In this document: positions 1 to 8,425 of the stretch, one piece after another
How the letters are laid out: each line of letters opens with the position of its first letter
Numbering within the stretch: the first letter of the stretch is position 1
Assembly (NCBI RefSeq): GCF_014041935.1
Contig: NZ_CP059491.1
Location: 1,736,001-1,800,000 of the forward strand
Reading direction: 5' to 3'
DNA from: Gordonia jinghuaiqii
Lineage (GTDB): Bacteria > Actinomycetota > Actinomycetes > Mycobacteriales > Mycobacteriaceae
Length of the DNA stretch: 64,000 bases
Program-made: the position numbers and the translations under genes
The notes under the pieces: generated by a model
Seen by the model: the letters and a program-made list of their open reading frames with translations, nothing else
Database searches by the model: none
What the model was told of the DNA's origin: nothing

Positions 1-747
1 GGCCCCGGCTACGAGCCGACCCAGGTGGGTCACCCGACCGGGCCGCACGCGCCGGCGGACCACCCGGGGACACGACAGCTCTCGGGGCCCCAGCAGTTCA
101 CGGGACCCCAGCAGTTCACGGGACCCCAGCAGTTCTCGGGACAGTTCTCGGCACCACCGAACATGTCCGGGCCGCAACCGTACGGTCCGCAGGGTTACGC
201 GCCGGCCCAGGGACCGGCGCCGTACGGGGCGCCGCAGTACGGGGCGCCGCAGTACGGGTCCCCGCCGGGGTATCCACCCGGGTACCGACCACCGCCGCGG
301 AAGCGTTCGGCCGCCGTGCCGATCCTGGTCGTGTTGATCGCGGTCGCGCTGGTCGGGCTGGCCGTGGTCGGCGGCATCCTGCTGGCCGGGTCGGGCGAGG
401 GCACCTCCGATCAGGCCGACGCCGACCCGACGACGCCGACGGTCACCGAGACCGTGGAGCCACCGCCGACCGTCGACACCGCGCCGCAGTCACCGGCGGG
501 CCCCGCCGCTCCGCCGCCGGGGTCGGCACCGTGTGACGCGACGGTCGGTGTCGGTACGTCGGTGACCAGCTGTCCGTTCGCGTTCTCCGTACGTGACGCG
601 TATGTGCGCGCCGGGTCGGGCCGTTCGCCGCGGGTGGTGATCGCCAACAGCCCGGTCACCGGGCAGAGCTACGCGATGACCTGCGTGCCGGAAGGGGCGA
701 TCGTGGCGTGCCGGGGCGGCAACGACGCTGTAGTGCACATCTACTGA
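1..747 (+). CDS. Pro/Gln-rich single-pass membrane protein with small extracellular Cys domain (5' truncated by window)
   Basis: The frame is open from base 1, so the true start lies outside the window; a GTG at 25 is an internal candidate only. About 248 residues are visible. Residues 1-100 are low-complexity and rich in Gly, Pro, Gln and Tyr, with three (S/T)GPQQF repeats and two GAPQY repeats. One hydrophobic helix follows (about residues 103-129), then a Thr/Pro linker and a C-terminal domain of about 70 residues with four cysteines, probably two disulfides outside the cell. This architecture is common in mycolata, but I cannot name a function. The stop TGA overlaps the start of the next lipoprotein gene (TGATG), suggesting translational coupling. 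Confidence 0.75.
   Translation, partial: GPGYEPTQVGHPTGPHAPADHPGTRQLSGPQQFTGPQQFTGPQQFSGQFSAPPNMSGPQPYGPQGYAPAQGPAPYGAPQYGAPQYGSPPGYPPGYRPPPRKRSAAVPILVVLIAVALVGLAVVGGILLAGSGEGTSDQADADPTTPTVTETVEPPPTVDTAPQSPAGPAAPPPGSAPCDATVGVGTSVTSCPFAFSVRDAYVRAGSGRSPRVVIANSPVTGQSYAMTCVPEGAIVACRGGNDAVVHIY
84..137 (+). repeat. Three tandem 18-bp units coding for (S/T)GPQQF
   Basis: Three head-to-tail 18-bp units (84-101, 102-119, 120-137) differ by only one to three bases. They encode the GPQQF repeats of the low-complexity N-terminal region. Such in-frame units can change copy number by slippage without breaking the gene. Confidence 0.85.
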
Positions 748-1694
748 TGGGCGTCATGGACAACCTCACGCGATTCCTCGGCGCGTGGAGAAACCGATGG
801 TCGCCGGCCGCGCTCGGCTGCGTCGTGGCTCTCGTCGCCGGTTGTGCGACAGCGGATCCCCAGCCGGTGGCACCGGTGACGGTGACGGTCACCGCCGGGT
901 CGTCGGCGACGGGCTACCCGATGACTCCGAGCCCCTCGTCATCGACGTCGGCCCCGGCGAATCCGTACGCGGGACTCGCGGCCGGCTTCGCCGAGGTGGC
1001 GTCGTCGACCGGTCTCACGGTCGGCATCGCCATCGCGCCGGTGGGTGGGTCCGCTGTCCCGGCGCTGACGCTCGGCGATCCGACACCGCGCGTCGCGTGG
1101 TCGACCATCAAGGTTCCGCTGGCCGTGGCCGCCCAACGACAGAACGGGCCGAGTACCGCGGCGAATGCCGCGATCATCAACTCCGACAACGGGTCCGCCG
1201 AAGAACTCTGGTCCTCACTGGGCGGCGGCCAGGCCGCCGCCGATGCCGTGACCGCAGTGTTGCGGCAGGGCGGTGACCCGACGACGGTCGTGCCTGCGGT
1301 CGCGCGCCGGGCGGGATTCACGATTTTCGGGCAGACCGTGTGGGCGTTGCCCGATGCGGCGACGTTCACCGCTCGCCTCCCCTGTATGTCCGGAACGCAA
1401 CAGGTGCTCTCGCTCATGGGGCAGGTGGCGGGCAACCAGCAGTGGGGCGTCGAGATCATGCCCGCCCCGCGGGCCACGGCGGTCAAAGGTGGCTGGGGGC
1501 CGGGGCTGTCCGAGGGTTACCTCGTGCGACAGATCGGACTCATCACCTTTCGGGACGGCGGCCGCGCCGCGGTCGCGATGAGTGCCGTCGGCGGCTCGAT
1601 GAGTGGCGGGATCGCGGCTCTGAACGCGGTGGCCAACTGGCTCAACACCAACATGCCCCGCTTGCCGCGCGGACGCTGCTCGGAGGAGAGGTGA
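747..1694 (+). CDS. LppW-like lipoprotein with beta-lactamase-type fold
   Basis: The ATG at 747 overlaps the upstream TGA; an ATG at 759 is the alternative start. The 315-residue product has a signal peptide with lipobox L-V-A-G-C (lipid Cys33), then a Thr/Ser/Pro-rich linker to about residue 75. The rest carries the three serine beta-lactamase/DD-peptidase boxes: S119-T-I-K122, S146-D-N148 and K247-G-G249. I see no ExxLN (Glu166) motif, so hydrolysis of beta-lactams is doubtful. The layout resembles the mycobacterial lipoprotein LppW, whose function is unclear. It is probably a surface-anchored serine hydrolase or peptidoglycan-interacting protein. The next gene is a secreted paralogue. Confidence 0.8.
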   Translation: MGVMDNLTRFLGAWRNRWSPAALGCVVALVAGCATADPQPVAPVTVTVTAGSSATGYPMTPSPSSSTSAPANPYAGLAAGFAEVASSTGLTVGIAIAPVGGSAVPALTLGDPTPRVAWSTIKVPLAVAAQRQNGPSTAANAAIINSDNGSAEELWSSLGGGQAAADAVTAVLRQGGDPTTVVPAVARRAGFTIFGQTVWALPDAATFTARLPCMSGTQQVLSLMGQVAGNQQWGVEIMPAPRATAVKGGWGPGLSEGYLVRQIGLITFRDGGRAAVAMSAVGGSMSGGIAALNAVANWLNTNMPRLPRGRCSEER

Positions 1695-1777
1695 CACCGG
1701 CGGACCGGGCGGGACCCGGCCGTCGGGAGATGTGAGACCGGTCGCAGCAAGGTTCCGATTGGGTATACGTGCTGGTC

Positions 1778-1793
1778 CCGGCGGAGCCGCCGG
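1778..1793 (+). terminator. Possible short hairpin terminator after the LppW-like gene
   Basis: CCGGCGG, a two-base loop and CCGCCGG form a 7-bp stem followed by a T-rich stretch (CATTAGTCTTCTGT). It lies between the two paralogous genes, 40 bases before the second start, so it could end the first transcript. The tiny loop makes this uncertain. Confidence 0.35.
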
Positions 1794-1832
1794 CATTAGT
1801 CTTCTGTGTCTAATGTGACTCAGGAGAAAATT

Positions 1833-2723
1833 GTGAAAGTTGTGACAAGGTTCGCCCTGGTCGTATGTGCTTTGGCAATGTCAGTGGTGGTGGGTGGCGG
1901 CGCGGCGACCGCGATCCCGCTACCGGTGCTGCCGCCGCTGCCCGAGCCGTTCGCGTCGTGGTTCACACCACCCGAACCGATCGACAAGAAGCTGGCCAAG
2001 AGCTACTCGGCGCTACAGAAGTCGATGCGCAAGTCGCTGCCCGGGCAGATGGGGATCGCGATCGCCCCGATCGGCAGCGACGAGGTCATCTCGCTGGGCT
2101 CGCTGAAGGCGGGCCGGGCGTGGTCGACGATGAAGATCCCCGTCTCCCTGGCCGCGCAGCGCAAACGCGGTCCGGCGGTGGCGACGATGGAGGACAGGGC
2201 GATCACCTTCTCCGACAACGATGCGGCCGGCGAGCTGTGGGGTGTGCTCGGCGGCGGGCATTCCTCGGTCGAGGCCGTCACCACGGTCTTGCGGGAGGGC
2301 CACGATCAGCGGACGCATGTGTCGTCCGAGGTCGACGATCCGCCGTCGTATCCGGGGTATACATCGTGGGCGTTGCGCGACCAGGCGGTCTTCGGTGCGC
2401 ATCTCCCGTGCCTTCCCGGCAGCGAACAGATCATCCGGTTGATGAGCGCGGTGGCGCCCAACCAGCAGTGGGGCATCGCGAAGGTCGGTCGCGACCAGGG
2501 CGCGGTGACGGCGGTGAAGGGCGGCTGGGGACCGGCGACCTCGAAGTCGCAAGGACACCTCGTGCGCCAGCTCGGCATCATCAGCACCACCGGCGGGCAG
2601 GTGGCGGTGTCGATGGCCGCGATCCCGCGGAACGGCTCGTTCACCGACGGCACCAAGATGCTCACGCGAATGGGCAACTGGCTCGGCAAGCACCTGGCGC
2701 AACTCCCCAAGGGCAGGTGCTGA
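1833..2723 (+). CDS. Secreted LppW-like beta-lactamase-fold protein (paralogue of upstream gene)
   Basis: The GTG at 1833 is preferred because AGGAG (1822-1826) sits six bases upstream; a GTG at 1806 in the same frame has no such site. The 296-residue protein begins with a classical signal peptide ending near A-A-T-A (about residue 27) and lacks a lipobox, so it should be released. Motifs match the preceding gene: S98-T-M-K101, S127-D-N129 and K229-G-G231. Conserved blocks such as P-C-x-x-G, NQQWGI and the terminal G-R-C show the two arose by duplication. No Glu166-type motif is seen. Confidence 0.8.
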   Translation: MKVVTRFALVVCALAMSVVVGGGAATAIPLPVLPPLPEPFASWFTPPEPIDKKLAKSYSALQKSMRKSLPGQMGIAIAPIGSDEVISLGSLKAGRAWSTMKIPVSLAAQRKRGPAVATMEDRAITFSDNDAAGELWGVLGGGHSSVEAVTTVLREGHDQRTHVSSEVDDPPSYPGYTSWALRDQAVFGAHLPCLPGSEQIIRLMSAVAPNQQWGIAKVGRDQGAVTAVKGGWGPATSKSQGHLVRQLGIISTTGGQVAVSMAAIPRNGSFTDGTKMLTRMGNWLGKHLAQLPKGRC

Positions 2724-2750
2724 CCGCGAGGGTGTGCGGTGAGGTGCGCG

Positions 2751-4085
2751 TCAGGCGGTGGCGAGCGTCGCCGGCCCGCGCTGCGCTCCGACCGGGGTGG
2801 TGAGTGCCGCGGCGATCGCGGTGGTCAGCGGAACCGACAGCGCGATGGCGATGCCGCCGACGAAGGAGCGGGCCAGCTCGACGGCGACCACATCGGTGGT
2901 CAGCAGCCCGCCGAGTGGCTGCTGGGCCACCGAGAACAGCAGCATGAGCGGCAACGCACTGCCCGCGTAGGCGAAGACGAGCGTGTAGACGGTGCTCGCG
3001 ATGTGGTCGCGGCCCACGCGCATGGCCGCCCGGAACGTCGCCAGCCGGCTCGGTTCCCCCGCGGCGGCGAGCTCGAACGCGGCCGACGCCTGGGTGATGG
3101 TGACGTCGTTGAGGACGCCGAGCGTACCGATGATGAAACCGGCCAGCAGCAGGCCGCTGACCGAGATGTTGCCCTGGTACACCTGCAGGTTGGTGGTCTG
3201 GTCGCCCGACAACCCGGTGAGGTTCATCGTCTTGATCGCCGCCCAGCTCAGGAAGCCCGCCATGAGCAGCGACGTCAAGGTGCCGAGCAGGGCAGAACTC
3301 GTGCGCAGGCTGACGCCGTGTGCGAGGTAGAGCACCACGAACAGGATCGCAGCCGATGACACCACGGCCACGGCGACCGGCGACGAGCCGTCGAGGATCG
3401 CCGGCAGGGTGAACACGATGAGGATGCCGAAGGCGAACGCCAGGCCGATGATCGACCGGAAGCCTCGCCAGGCCGCGACCAGGACGATCGCCGCGATGAA
3501 CAGGATCGCCCACACGAGCGTCGCCGAGCCGCGCTGGAAATCGAAGAAGGTGTAGCGGTCGCCGTCCGGGCCGGGGACCGTGGACAGCCGGATGCCGTCC
3601 CCGACCTGCAGGGTGGGCTGGCCGGCCTGCGGCTCGTCGAGGGCTCCGGGTGCCGGCGCGGGCGAGTCCGGGGCGGCACCGGACTGGGCCTGGTTAGTGG
3701 GGATCTCGAGGACGGTGTACTGCCCGGCCAGGTCGCCGGATTGGAAGCGGACCGCGTTGAGGATGCAGGCGCCGCCGGGCACCGGGTTGACGGGGATGTC
3801 GGCGGTCTCGAGCGCCGCGCCGGCCACCGAGTTCAGGCAGTTCGCGTGGAACTGGTCGACGATCTCGCCGTCCACCGTGCGGATCGACCCGCCGTCGGCC
3901 GACCGGAACTGCGTCGGGACAGGATGTTCGGAGTCCGACGGCCACAACACCACCATCCCGACGGCGACCGCGACGGCGGTGACCGCCAGTGTGCCGATGA
4001 CGAGCCAGCGGGCAAACGGCGACAACGTGTGGGAGATGTCGGTCAGCGAATGCGCGTGTCGGTGCCGGTGATGTGTGCTGCTCAC
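2751..4085 (-). CDS. YibE/F family multi-pass membrane protein
   Basis: The 444-residue protein starts with a His-rich cytoplasmic stretch, one TM helix (about 25-50), a loop domain of about 120 residues outside the membrane, and then about seven TM helices in the C-terminal half. The C-terminal half, with its G-x-L-N-D-V-T-I-T-Q segment, fits the YibE/F family, whose molecular function is unknown. It converges with the secreted beta-lactamase-like gene (27 bases between stops) and lies 27 bases after the stop of the ABC binding-protein gene on the same strand, so it could be the last member of that transcript. Confidence 0.8.
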   Translation of the reverse strand: MSSTHHRHRHAHSLTDISHTLSPFARWLVIGTLAVTAVAVAVGMVVLWPSDSEHPVPTQFRSADGGSIRTVDGEIVDQFHANCLNSVAGAALETADIPVNPVPGGACILNAVRFQSGDLAGQYTVLEIPTNQAQSGAAPDSPAPAPGALDEPQAGQPTLQVGDGIRLSTVPGPDGDRYTFFDFQRGSATLVWAILFIAAIVLVAAWRGFRSIIGLAFAFGILIVFTLPAILDGSSPVAVAVVSSAAILFVVLYLAHGVSLRTSSALLGTLTSLLMAGFLSWAAIKTMNLTGLSGDQTTNLQVYQGNISVSGLLLAGFIIGTLGVLNDVTITQASAAFELAAAGEPSRLATFRAAMRVGRDHIASTVYTLVFAYAGSALPLMLLFSVAQQPLGGLLTTDVVAVELARSFVGGIAIALSVPLTTAIAAALTTPVGAQRGPATLATA

Positions 4086-4112
4086 GCGGTGAGCCTATGT
4101 GTACCGCCGCGA

Positions 4113-5051
4113 TCACAGCGGCAGCAGGATGCCCTTCACCCGCGGATCGGTGCGCAGGAACTCCTGCACAGCGGGATCTTTGAACGCCGCGACGAGATTC
4201 TTGATGTTGTCGGTATCCCTCCACTCCGAGCCGATGGTCAGCTGCCCGGCGAACTCGTCGGGAGCAGGCGGAGCATAGATCTGCTTCTCGATCGGGATGT
4301 TCGCAGCCAGGTAGTACTCGGTGTAGCCGACGGTCGCGTCGAGGTCGGCCAGGGAACGGGACTGCGCGGCGAAGTCGAGGAGCACGAACTGCAGGTTGCG
4401 CGGATTGGCGGCGATGTCCTTCTGGGTGGCCTTCCACTTGTCGACGCCCGGCTTCAGCGTGATCAGACCGGCGCGTTCCAGCAGCCACAGGCCCTGCGCC
4501 TCGTTGGCGGGGTCGGAGTACAGCGAGACACGGGCGTTCTGCGGGAGGTCGGCCACGTTGCCGTACCTGTCCGACCAGATGCCGAAGCCCCACCGGAAGA
4601 CCGGGGTCGCCGCCTCTTCCGCGAAATCCGGGTTGGCCTCCAGGACCTGCGAGAGCCACAGCTTGTGCTGGTACACGGTGCCGGCGACCTCCCCGTCGCT
4701 GACCGCCCGGTTGAGCGTCGTCGAGTCCGACAGTCCCTTGAAAGCGACTTTGATGTCGTAGCGCGGTGCGACCTCGGTGGCGATGAACTCGACCAGTGCC
4801 TGCTCGGATGCGTTGCCCTCGGCGGTCACGACGGTCAGCGTCGCACCCGCGGTCTCATTGGGAGAGGACGCCTCGGAGCCGAAGAACCGCCAGCCGATGA
4901 CACCGGCCAGTACCGCGACGACGACCAGGGCCCCGACGATGAGCGGCCAGCGGCGCCGCGTCGACAATTCGATATCCGAAGCGCCGGGCGGAGAAGGGGT
5001 TTCGAGGCCCTTCGGGGATGAGTCGGTGGTGGAGCCGGTGTCCTGTGACAT
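4113..5051 (-). CDS. MetQ/NlpA-type ABC transporter substrate-binding protein, membrane-anchored
   Basis: The 312-residue protein has a 30-residue cytoplasmic tail, a TM helix (about 35-58) and a NlpA/MetQ-type periplasmic-binding domain (LTVVTAEGNASEQALVEF, then VYQHKLWL and RVSLYSDPANEAQG, which correspond to MetQ-family blocks). Unlike usual MetQ proteins it has no lipobox Cys, so an uncleaved signal anchor probably holds it in the membrane. It is the last gene of a monooxygenase-ATPase-permease-binding protein set on the minus strand. The cargo is likely methionine or another sulfur-containing molecule; context leaves this open. Confidence 0.85.
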   Translation of the reverse strand: MSQDTGSTTDSSPKGLETPSPPGASDIELSTRRRWPLIVGALVVVAVLAGVIGWRFFGSEASSPNETAGATLTVVTAEGNASEQALVEFIATEVAPRYDIKVAFKGLSDSTTLNRAVSDGEVAGTVYQHKLWLSQVLEANPDFAEEAATPVFRWGFGIWSDRYGNVADLPQNARVSLYSDPANEAQGLWLLERAGLITLKPGVDKWKATQKDIAANPRNLQFVLLDFAAQSRSLADLDATVGYTEYYLAANIPIEKQIYAPPAPDEFAGQLTIGSEWRDTDNIKNLVAAFKDPAVQEFLRTDPRVKGILLPL

Positions 5052-5084
5052 GGGTGTGCCTTTCGAGACGGGTGGATTCGGCCG

Positions 5085-5792
5085 TCAGCGGTTGACGCGC
5101 CGGGAGGTGACCGGGTTGAGGCTGCGGGCGAGTGCGTCGCCGGCGACCTGGATCAGGGCCACGGTGATGATGAGCACGATGATGGTGGCGACCATGACGC
5201 CCTGGTCGAAACGCTGGTAGCCGTAGGTGACCGCGACATACCCGAGGCCGCCCGCGCCGATCGTGCCGGCGATGGTGGAGTACTCGATCATCGCGATGGT
5301 GTTGATCGTCAGGCCGCCGACGATGCTCGGCAGCGCCTCGGGAACCTGTGCCTTCCAGATGACCTGGGCGTTGGACCCACCGGAGGCGCGGGCCACGTCG
5401 ATCGTCGACGCCGCGACCGACCTCAGCGAGTTCTCCACGATGCGGGTGAAGAACGCGATGCCCGCGATCGACATCGGGACCACCGCCGCCGCGATACCGA
5501 TGTTGGTTCCGGTGATCAGCCGCGTGAACGGGATGATCGCGGTCATCAGCACCAGGAACGGCAGGGACCGCCCGATGCTGATCACCCAGGACAGCGGTGT
5601 GTGCAGAGCGCGATTCTCGAAGAGGCCGCCCGGAGCGAGGTTGTGGATCAGCGCACCGAGCGGGACCCCGACCGTCATCACGATGACCATCACGATGCTC
5701 ACCATCAGCACGGTGTCGATGGCGGCGGGGAGCAGCAGATCGGGTATCTCGTCGAGCGGCACCGTGATGTTGGCCAGGTTGACGGTGCTCAT
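5085..5792 (-). CDS. MetI-type ABC transporter permease
   Basis: The 235-residue permease has five predicted TM helices and a BPD_transp_1 domain with the ATPase-contact loop near E-A-L-P-S-I-V-G-G. The size and the sequence SIGRSLPFLVLMTAIIPFTR are typical of MetI. Its ATG overlaps the TGA of the ATPase gene (ATGA), and the binding-protein gene follows after 33 bases. A much longer frame runs upstream, but that part overlaps the ATPase gene antiframe and does not resemble a protein. It forms the membrane channel of the importer. Confidence 0.9.
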   Translation of the reverse strand: MSTVNLANITVPLDEIPDLLLPAAIDTVLMVSIVMVIVMTVGVPLGALIHNLAPGGLFENRALHTPLSWVISIGRSLPFLVLMTAIIPFTRLITGTNIGIAAAVVPMSIAGIAFFTRIVENSLRSVAASTIDVARASGGSNAQVIWKAQVPEALPSIVGGLTINTIAMIEYSTIAGTIGAGGLGYVAVTYGYQRFDQGVMVATIIVLIITVALIQVAGDALARSLNPVTSRRVNR

Positions 5793-6844
5793 GCGGCAAC
5801 CCCCGCATCCTTCTCCGCCGGGTCCCCGGGCCGCGCAGCGCCGGCGGCGTCCACCGTTGTGTCGGCGGTCAGGCGGGCGACGAGCCCGAGTTCGGCTGCG
5901 GCGCCGACGAATGCCGACGCGTGCCCGGCCGGCACCGAGATCGTGAGGTCCCCGAAGGCGGTTCCGTCGATGGTCTGGACGGTGGCGCCGAGCACCGAGA
6001 TCGCGAGATCGAGCTCCTTGCCGAGTCGTGTGAGCCAGTCCGCGGGAACTGTCGTCGAGTTGTAGACCACCGAGATCGCGCACTGTTCGTCGCCGGCCGG
6101 AGCGCCCGGCCCGCGCGGCCGGAGTGCCCGTCCCAGAACGGAATCGGGGTCGAGGACCAGCTGTTGAAGCTTTCCGTGTTCGACGATGCGGCCCTGGTCG
6201 AGCCGGCCGGCGGTGTCGGCGACGCGCACGATGGTGTCCATCTCGTGAGTGATGAACACGACCGCGAGGCCGAGTTCGTCCCGCACCTCGGCCAGCAGCC
6301 GGAGGAACGTGTCGGTGGCGGCCGGGTCCAGCCCGGAGGTCGCCTCGTCGGAGAGCAGGACCGAGGGCTTGAGTGCGAGTGCCCGGGCGATGCCGACCCG
6401 CTGGCGCTGACCGCCCGACAGCTGGTGCGGGTATAGGTCGGCCTTGTCCGACAGCCCGACGAGGTCGAGCAGGTCGGCCACCCTCGACCGCGTGGATGCC
6501 TTTGTGGCCCCGAGATATTCGAGTGGCAGGGCGACGTTCTGTGCCGCCGTCCGGCGCGAGAGCAGACTCGCCGACTGGAAGACGGTGCCGATGCGTCGAC
6601 GCGCGTCGCGCAGCCCCGAGGCGCCGAGCGCGGTCAGATCCTCGCCGTTGACGATCACCTTGCCCGATGTCGGCCGCTCCAAGAGGTTCAGGCATCGTGC
6701 GAGCGTGCTCTTGCCTGCGCCCGACGGCCCGACGACGGCGAAGATCTCGCCGGCACCGACGCTGAAGCCGACCTCGTCGAGCACGGTGGTGGGGTTGGGC
6801 GAGCCGACCCCGAACACCTTGGTGAGTCCCACGACCTCGATCAT
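5789..6844 (-). CDS. MetN-type ABC transporter ATP-binding protein
   Basis: This 351-residue ATPase has a Walker A G-P-S-G-A-G-K-S near residues 39-46, the signature LSGGQRQR, a Walker B ending V-L-L-S-D-E-A-T-S and the switch His in FITHEMD. A C-terminal domain (about 265-335, ISVVYNSTT onward) matches the NIL/ACT-like regulatory domain of MetN, which senses substrate in E. coli. An alanine-rich tail follows. It is translationally coupled to the permease, and its start is 30 bases after the stop of the flavin monooxygenase gene, indicating one operon. Confidence 0.92.
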   Translation of the reverse strand: MIEVVGLTKVFGVGSPNPTTVLDEVGFSVGAGEIFAVVGPSGAGKSTLARCLNLLERPTSGKVIVNGEDLTALGASGLRDARRRIGTVFQSASLLSRRTAAQNVALPLEYLGATKASTRSRVADLLDLVGLSDKADLYPHQLSGGQRQRVGIARALALKPSVLLSDEATSGLDPAATDTFLRLLAEVRDELGLAVVFITHEMDTIVRVADTAGRLDQGRIVEHGKLQQLVLDPDSVLGRALRPRGPGAPAGDEQCAISVVYNSTTVPADWLTRLGKELDLAISVLGATVQTIDGTAFGDLTISVPAGHASAFVGAAAELGLVARLTADTTVDAAGAARPGDPAEKDAGVAA

Positions 6845-6874
6845 CGGATGTCCCCCCTCGTCGTCATCGCGCCG

Positions 6875-8356
6875 TCACTCCACCCCGGCCGGGGCGAGCC
6901 GGTTGCGTTCGCGGATCGAGTCGTCGATCGTCGAATTGACCCCGCCGACACGGTAAGTGGAGCCGCGATGGTTGTCCGGCAGCCGGTCTCCCTGGCCGAA
7001 GAGCTTGTGGCGCAACGTCCCAGGGACGTAGGCGCGGTCGTAGAGTCCTCGGCGTTCGAGGGCGGGCACCACGTGGGTGATGATGTCCTCGAAGGAGCCC
7101 GGGGTGACCGCGTAGGCCACGTTGAAGCCGTCGACGTCGGTCTCGGTGACCCAGTCCTGCAGGGCCTCGGCGACTTCGTCGCCCGAGCCGATCAGGACCG
7201 GACCCATGCCGCCGATGCCGCCCCAGGCGGCGATGTCGCGCACCCGCCACTCCTCGCCGCTCTCGGTGGCCTGCTGGAAGGCGGCCACCGCCGACTGGAT
7301 GGCGTTGCTGTGCACGTTGCCGATCGGCTCGTCGATGCGGTAGCTCGCGAGGTCGATGCCCATCCACCCGGACATGAACACCAGCGCGCCCTCATCGCTC
7401 GCATACGACTGGTAGTCCTGGGCTTTCGCGCGTGCGGCCTCGGGCGTCGAGTCGGTGATGATCGTGAGGAGCGTGTAGATCTTGGCGTCGTAGGGTCCGC
7501 GTCCGGCGAGTACGAGTTCATCCCGGATCTTGCCGACGACGTCGCGCAGGATCGCCTTGGTGGGCGCCGCGACGAAGATGGCCTCGGCGTTCTCCGCGGC
7601 GAACCGCCGGCCGCGCGGTGAGGCGCCGGCCTGATAGATGACCGGCGAGCCCTGCGGCGACGGCTCGGAGAGATGGATGCCCGGCACGGTGAAGTGTGTG
7701 CCGCGATGCCCGATGTGGTGGACCTTCGCCGGGTCGGCGAAGATACCGGCGTCGCGGTCACGGCGCACGGCGTCACGCTCCCACGAACCTTCCCAGAGCT
7801 TGTAGAGCACGGTCAGGTACTCGTCGGCCTGGTCGTAGCGGTCGTCGTGTTCGAGCTGGTCGTCGGCGCCCATGTTGCGGGCGGCCGCCGGCAGGTAACC
7901 GGTGACGACGTTCCATCCGACGCGACCGCGGGTGAGGTGATCGAGGGTCGAGAGTCGCCGGGCGAACGGGTAAGGATGCTCGAAGCCGGTGCCGGTGGTG
8001 ACACCGAAACCCAGGTGCTCGGTGGCGTGGGCCATCGCCGAGACGAGCAGCAGCGGATCGTTGACCGGGATCTGCGCGCCCTGCCGGATCGCCGCCTCGT
8101 CGTTGCCGGCGAAGACGTCATAGGTGCCGAGCACGTCGGCGATGAACAATCCGTCGAAACCACCGGTTTCGAGGAGTCGGGCCAGATCGACCCAGTAGTC
8201 GATGGTGTTGTAGTCCCACGACCTGTCGTGGGGGTGGCGCCACAGCCCGGGCGACTGGTGCGCAACGCAATTCATGTCGAAGGCGTTGAAACGGATCTTG
8301 CGGGCGGACGGCGGTGCGGGGACGGGGCTCCCGGCCTGGTGAATCGGTTCGGACAC
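6875..8356 (-). CDS. NtaA/SnaA/DszA-family FMN-dependent monooxygenase
   Basis: The 493-residue protein belongs to the class C flavin-dependent monooxygenases that include nitrilotriacetate monooxygenase and dibenzothiophene-sulfone monooxygenase (DszA). Family blocks are K-I-R-F-N-A-F-D-M-N-C at the N-terminus, HP-x-S-W-x-Y, GRVGWNVVTG, QAGASPRGRRFAAENAEAIF and a C-terminal RRGLYR-like segment. These enzymes use FMNH2 supplied by a separate reductase; none is seen nearby. I chose GTG 8356, just upstream of the conserved N-terminus; no clear ribosome site is visible, so the start is moderately sure. The operon with a MetNIQ-type importer suggests uptake and oxidation of an organosulfur or similar nutrient. 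Confidence 0.85.
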   Translation of the reverse strand: MSEPIHQAGSPVPAPPSARKIRFNAFDMNCVAHQSPGLWRHPHDRSWDYNTIDYWVDLARLLETGGFDGLFIADVLGTYDVFAGNDEAAIRQGAQIPVNDPLLLVSAMAHATEHLGFGVTTGTGFEHPYPFARRLSTLDHLTRGRVGWNVVTGYLPAAARNMGADDQLEHDDRYDQADEYLTVLYKLWEGSWERDAVRRDRDAGIFADPAKVHHIGHRGTHFTVPGIHLSEPSPQGSPVIYQAGASPRGRRFAAENAEAIFVAAPTKAILRDVVGKIRDELVLAGRGPYDAKIYTLLTIITDSTPEAARAKAQDYQSYASDEGALVFMSGWMGIDLASYRIDEPIGNVHSNAIQSAVAAFQQATESGEEWRVRDIAAWGGIGGMGPVLIGSGDEVAEALQDWVTETDVDGFNVAYAVTPGSFEDIITHVVPALERRGLYDRAYVPGTLRHKLFGQGDRLPDNHRGSTYRVGGVNSTIDDSIRERNRLAPAGVE

Positions 8357-8425
8357 CGGAGGAATGATCCCGATCGATCCTCGGAGTCGCCATCGTTGCG
8401 CCCACGACGAACTAAAGTCGACGTC

